Part shown: in pieces, positions 14,028 to 15,779 of the stretch
How the letters are laid out: the number at the start of each line of letters is the position of its first letter
How positions within the stretch are numbered: position 1 is the first letter of the stretch
Origin: KLAP211 sp964650085
GTDB taxonomy: Bacteria > Patescibacteriota > Dojkabacteria > J137
Direction: 5' to 3'
DNA length: 15,779 nt
NCBI GenBank assembly: GCA_964650085.1
Contig: CAZYSE010000025.1
Location: 1-15,779 of the forward strand
The notes under the pieces: model-generated
The model's database searches: none
Told to the model about the DNA's origin: nothing
Seen by the model: the letters and a program-made list of their open reading frames with translations, nothing else
Position numbers and translations under genes: made by a program

Positions 14028-15490
14028 GCTGCTTTGTTCAGTCTTCTTCTGATACGAGACTTTGTTTCCGTCATTGTTGCAAATTTCAGCCAGTCTAGTG
14101 TTACATTGTCTTTTGAACCGGTAATGATTTCTACAATATCACCAGTTTGTAATTCGTAGTTCATATTTACCATTTTTTCGTTTACTCTGGCTCCTGTGTA
14201 TCGGTAACCAAGTGTTGTATGAATTCGGAATGCGAAGTCCACAGGTTTCGAACCTTTGTCTAAAGTTACTACCATTCCCTTTGGAGTGAACACAAATATA
14301 CTTTCTGCAAATGCTTTTATTTTAAAATTTTCTTTAGCACTATTTTCTTGCCATTTAACTAGATCTTTTGTCCACGTTAGTGATGATTTACTGTTCATTC
14401 CTGCGGATTTTAGTTTATAAGCAATGTGACTTGCTGTTCCGAACTCATTGTATTCGTGCATTTCCTTTGTTCTAATCTGAGCTTCGAAAATTGTACCTTT
14501 GTAAACTAACAAAGTATGAATAGATTTGTATCCATTTGGTTTAGGATTAGCGACGTAATCGTCGAACTCATCGGTTAGTGTGTCAAAAACCGAGTTTAAT
14601 AGCCCTAAAACGATGTAACATTGCTCGACTGTGTCAACAATAATTCTAGAAGCAAACAGGTCTTTAAGCTTATCTACAGCTTCTAGGTTTATCTTCTCTC
14701 CCGGCTTTAGATACTTACCTTTAATCTTTTTGAAAGCACTATAAATTCCCTTTTTTCGAGCGTATATCTCAAAATTTTGGATATTGTAGCTTTTGAGTAG
14801 TTCTGTTAGGTATTCCACATAATCTTCGACTTTGTTTTGAGACTCTTTAAAGAAGCTTTCAATGTAGTTGTTAATAATCTCGTACTCTTCTGGGAACAGT
14901 ATTTTGAATGCTTCGTCTTCTAAAACACGTTGAAATACCCCGAGGTTCAAGTATTCAGCCAACGGTGCGTATATATTTAGCGCTTTAAATGCCGATCTTT
15001 TTCTTGTTTCTTCGTCAATCCTCTCAATTGTTAGTATGCTATCTACTTTCTCTGCAAGACGAATCATCAAGATTCTGATGTCTTCAGTAGCGTTAAAAAT
15101 CAGGTTTTTGAAGTTAATTAGGTCTTTTTCATTCGGTGATGAATTGTGGGACATTTTCCTCATAGTGCTCAAGCCATCTACTATGAAGGCTATTTCTGTT
15201 CCAAATTCAGAGTCGATTTCGTCTAAAGTTGCTCCTGCTTTATCAATAACGTCGTGTAAAAGAGCAGCTATTACTGAAGCTGGGTCTAAATTTAGTCTAG
15301 CAATATAGCCTGAAACGTTTAAAGCATGCACTAAATAGCTGTCTCCGCCTAGTCGTTTATGAGGAGATAGTTTGTTTTCTGCGTACCTGTAAGCTTTTTC
15401 AACCATTAGTTTGTCCGCATCAGAAAAAGATTGGACTAAATCCAATAATTCCTCGAGACTGTTTGTAGGTGCAATAATTACGTTGCTCAT
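14024..15490 (-). CDS. Rel/SpoT-type (p)ppGpp synthetase with degenerate hydrolase motif, lacking the C-terminal ACT region
   Basis: A 488-residue protein with the order HD hydrolase, synthetase, TGS; ordinary Rel proteins have about 700-750 residues and end in further regulatory domains. In the HD part H55 and H79-D80 remain, but the following ED pair of HDxxED is D83-K84, and LADRLHN is LAEKVDS (145-151), so a metal-ligand Asp is Glu and the Asn is Ser. The synthetase part keeps RKKGIYSAFKK (245-255), KDLFASRIIVDT (276-287), NPKPNGYKSIHT (315-326) and FEAQIRTKEMH (335-345) with E336. TGS is IFVFTPKGMVV through GDIVEIITG (398-458). This suggests a (p)ppGpp synthetase with weak or lost hydrolase, acting in the stringent response. 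Its stop overlaps that of the converging GT-C gene. A TGTTAAAAT extended -10 precedes the ATG. Confidence 0.92.
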   Translation of the reverse strand: MSNVIIAPTNSLEELLDLVQSFSDADKLMVEKAYRYAENKLSPHKRLGGDSYLVHALNVSGYIARLNLDPASVIAALLHDVIDKAGATLDEIDSEFGTEIAFIVDGLSTMRKMSHNSSPNEKDLINFKNLIFNATEDIRILMIRLAEKVDSILTIERIDEETRKRSAFKALNIYAPLAEYLNLGVFQRVLEDEAFKILFPEEYEIINNYIESFFKESQNKVEDYVEYLTELLKSYNIQNFEIYARKKGIYSAFKKIKGKYLKPGEKINLEAVDKLKDLFASRIIVDTVEQCYIVLGLLNSVFDTLTDEFDDYVANPKPNGYKSIHTLLVYKGTIFEAQIRTKEMHEYNEFGTASHIAYKLKSAGMNSKSSLTWTKDLVKWQENSAKENFKIKAFAESIFVFTPKGMVVTLDKGSKPVDFAFRIHTTLGYRYTGARVNEKMVNMNYELQTGDIVEIITGSKDNVTLDWLKFATMTETKSRIRRRLNKAA

Positions 15491-15512
15491 GACTTATTTA
15501 CTGTGATACGAG

Positions 15513-15521
15513 ATTTTAACA
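15513..15521 (-). promoter_or_regulatory. Predicted extended -10 promoter of the rel gene
   Basis: Minus-strand TGTTAAAAT (15521-15513): TGn plus TAAAAT, with no good -35 at the right spacing. The start would be near 15506, about 15 nt before the ATG at 15490. Confidence 0.5.
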
Positions 15522-15536
15522 AATTTCTTGAAACAA

Positions 15537-15565
15537 TAGACTAGTTAAGCTTTTTTTTATATAAT
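15537..15565 (+). promoter_or_regulatory. Predicted promoter of the tRNA-Arg transcript
   Basis: TAGACT (15537-15542), a 17-bp spacer containing a run of nine T, and perfect TATAAT (15560-15565). Transcription would begin near 15572, about 53 nt before the tRNA, so the hairpin at 15574 would lie in the precursor leader. Confidence 0.6.
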
Positions 15566-15573
15566 TCGAGGTG

Positions 15574-15599
15574 CCCTACTACGCTAAGGCTTCGTAGGG
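15574..15599. repeat. GC-rich hairpin in the tRNA leader
   Basis: CCCTAC (15574-15579) pairs with GTAGGG (15594-15599); a shifted register pairs TACG (15580-15583) with CGTA (15593-15596). The GC-rich sequence stands out from its AT-rich surroundings. It could be a processing signal, a terminator for something upstream, or one copy of a dispersed intergenic repeat. Confidence 0.55.
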
Positions 15600-15624
15600 T
15601 TTAGTTGGATGATCAATAATTTAT

Positions 15625-15697
15625 GTGCCTGTAGCTCAGTGGATAGAGCAACTGCCTTCTAAGCAGTAGGTCGCACGTTCGAATCGTGCCAGGCATA
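15625..15697 (+). tRNA. tRNA-Arg (anticodon UCU)
   Basis: A complete 73-base cloverleaf. The acceptor stem is GTGCCTG/CAGGCAT (first pair G-U) with discriminator A. The D arm is GCTC/GAGC with loop AGTGGATA, and the anticodon stem is ACTGC/GCAGT with loop CTTCTAA (anticodon TCT). The T arm is GCACG/CGTGC with loop TTCGAAT. CCA is not encoded and must be added. It reads AGA and AGG, codons that are frequent in the genes of this window. Confidence 0.97.
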
Positions 15698-15779
15698 AAA
15701 TCGATAAAGCTCGAAATTCGAAAAAAAGAAGTTCGAACAAATGATGAAAGTTTGTCCTAGGTCTACTGGGATGAGGTCC
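15698..15779. other. Unassigned right end of the window
   Basis: This 82-base tail contains repeated TTCGAA-like words and an A run, then an open frame from ATG at 15741 (MMKVCPRSTG...) running off the edge. I recognise neither a protein nor an RNA in it. It may be the beginning of a gene or of a structured RNA. Confidence 0.3.

Noticed and set aside
15741..15779. Short open frame or structured RNA (RNase P, tmRNA) at the right end
   Set aside because: I compared it with the starts of common bacterial RNAs and found no convincing match; too short to call as a gene.
1..15779. UGA recoded as glycine, as in Gracilibacteria/SR1
   Set aside because: No gene has an internal UGA. The glycosyltransferase ends at TGA next to a converging gene, although a TAA follows eleven codons later, so the window alone does not fully exclude recoding.

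Overview
The window is AT-rich and gene-dense. It holds 13 protein genes, one of them cut by the left edge and one interrupted by an assembly gap, plus one tRNA gene. Several traits point to a Candidate Phyla Radiation (Patescibacteria) genome: a tiny SWIB/MDM2 protein, a short Rel protein of 488 residues that ends after its TGS domain, VanW and acyltransferase-3 surface genes, short gaps, tRNA without an encoded CCA, and no Shine-Dalgarno sequence at any start. This is an inference from gene content; I cannot name the lineage. The code looks standard: no gene needs UGA read as an amino acid, and one gene (the family 2-like glycosyltransferase) ends in TGA.

Left part (1-5022). A truncated acyltransferase-3 membrane protein (minus) is followed by a membrane protein with conserved Cys motifs that looks internally duplicated (minus). 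Next come a DUF1761 membrane protein (plus), a cytosolic GT-A-fold glycosyltransferase with an unusual C-terminal extension (minus), and a guanylate-kinase-like domain joined to a helical N-terminal domain (plus). Two divergent gene pairs here have readable sigma-70-type promoters on both strands, each giving a 5' leader of roughly 17-22 nt.

Middle part (5023-10770). CTP synthase PyrG (minus) is separated by a hairpin from the guanylate-kinase-like gene. It is divergent from a secreted beta-helix protein carrying an NBR1-type Ig-like domain (plus). Then come an SRPBCC/AHSA1 protein (minus) and a VanW-family cell-wall-associated protein (plus). The VanW gene is split by ten Ns, and the apparent frameshift there is most simply an artefact of placeholder length.

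Right part (10777-15779). A minus-strand group encodes a cupin, a GNAT acetyltransferase and the SWIB/MDM2 protein. Divergent from it is a GT-C-type polytopic membrane glycosyltransferase (plus). Its stop codon overlaps that of a converging Rel (p)ppGpp synthetase (minus) whose hydrolase motif is degenerate. The window closes with tRNA-Arg(UCU), preceded by a promoter and a leader hairpin.

Functionally the window mixes core metabolism (PyrG, Rel, tRNA) with cell-envelope building and surface proteins (acyltransferase 3, GT2-like, GT-C, VanW, beta-helix protein). I see no CRISPR array, insertion sequence, phage module or replication origin. No gene-free stretch exceeds about 185 bases.
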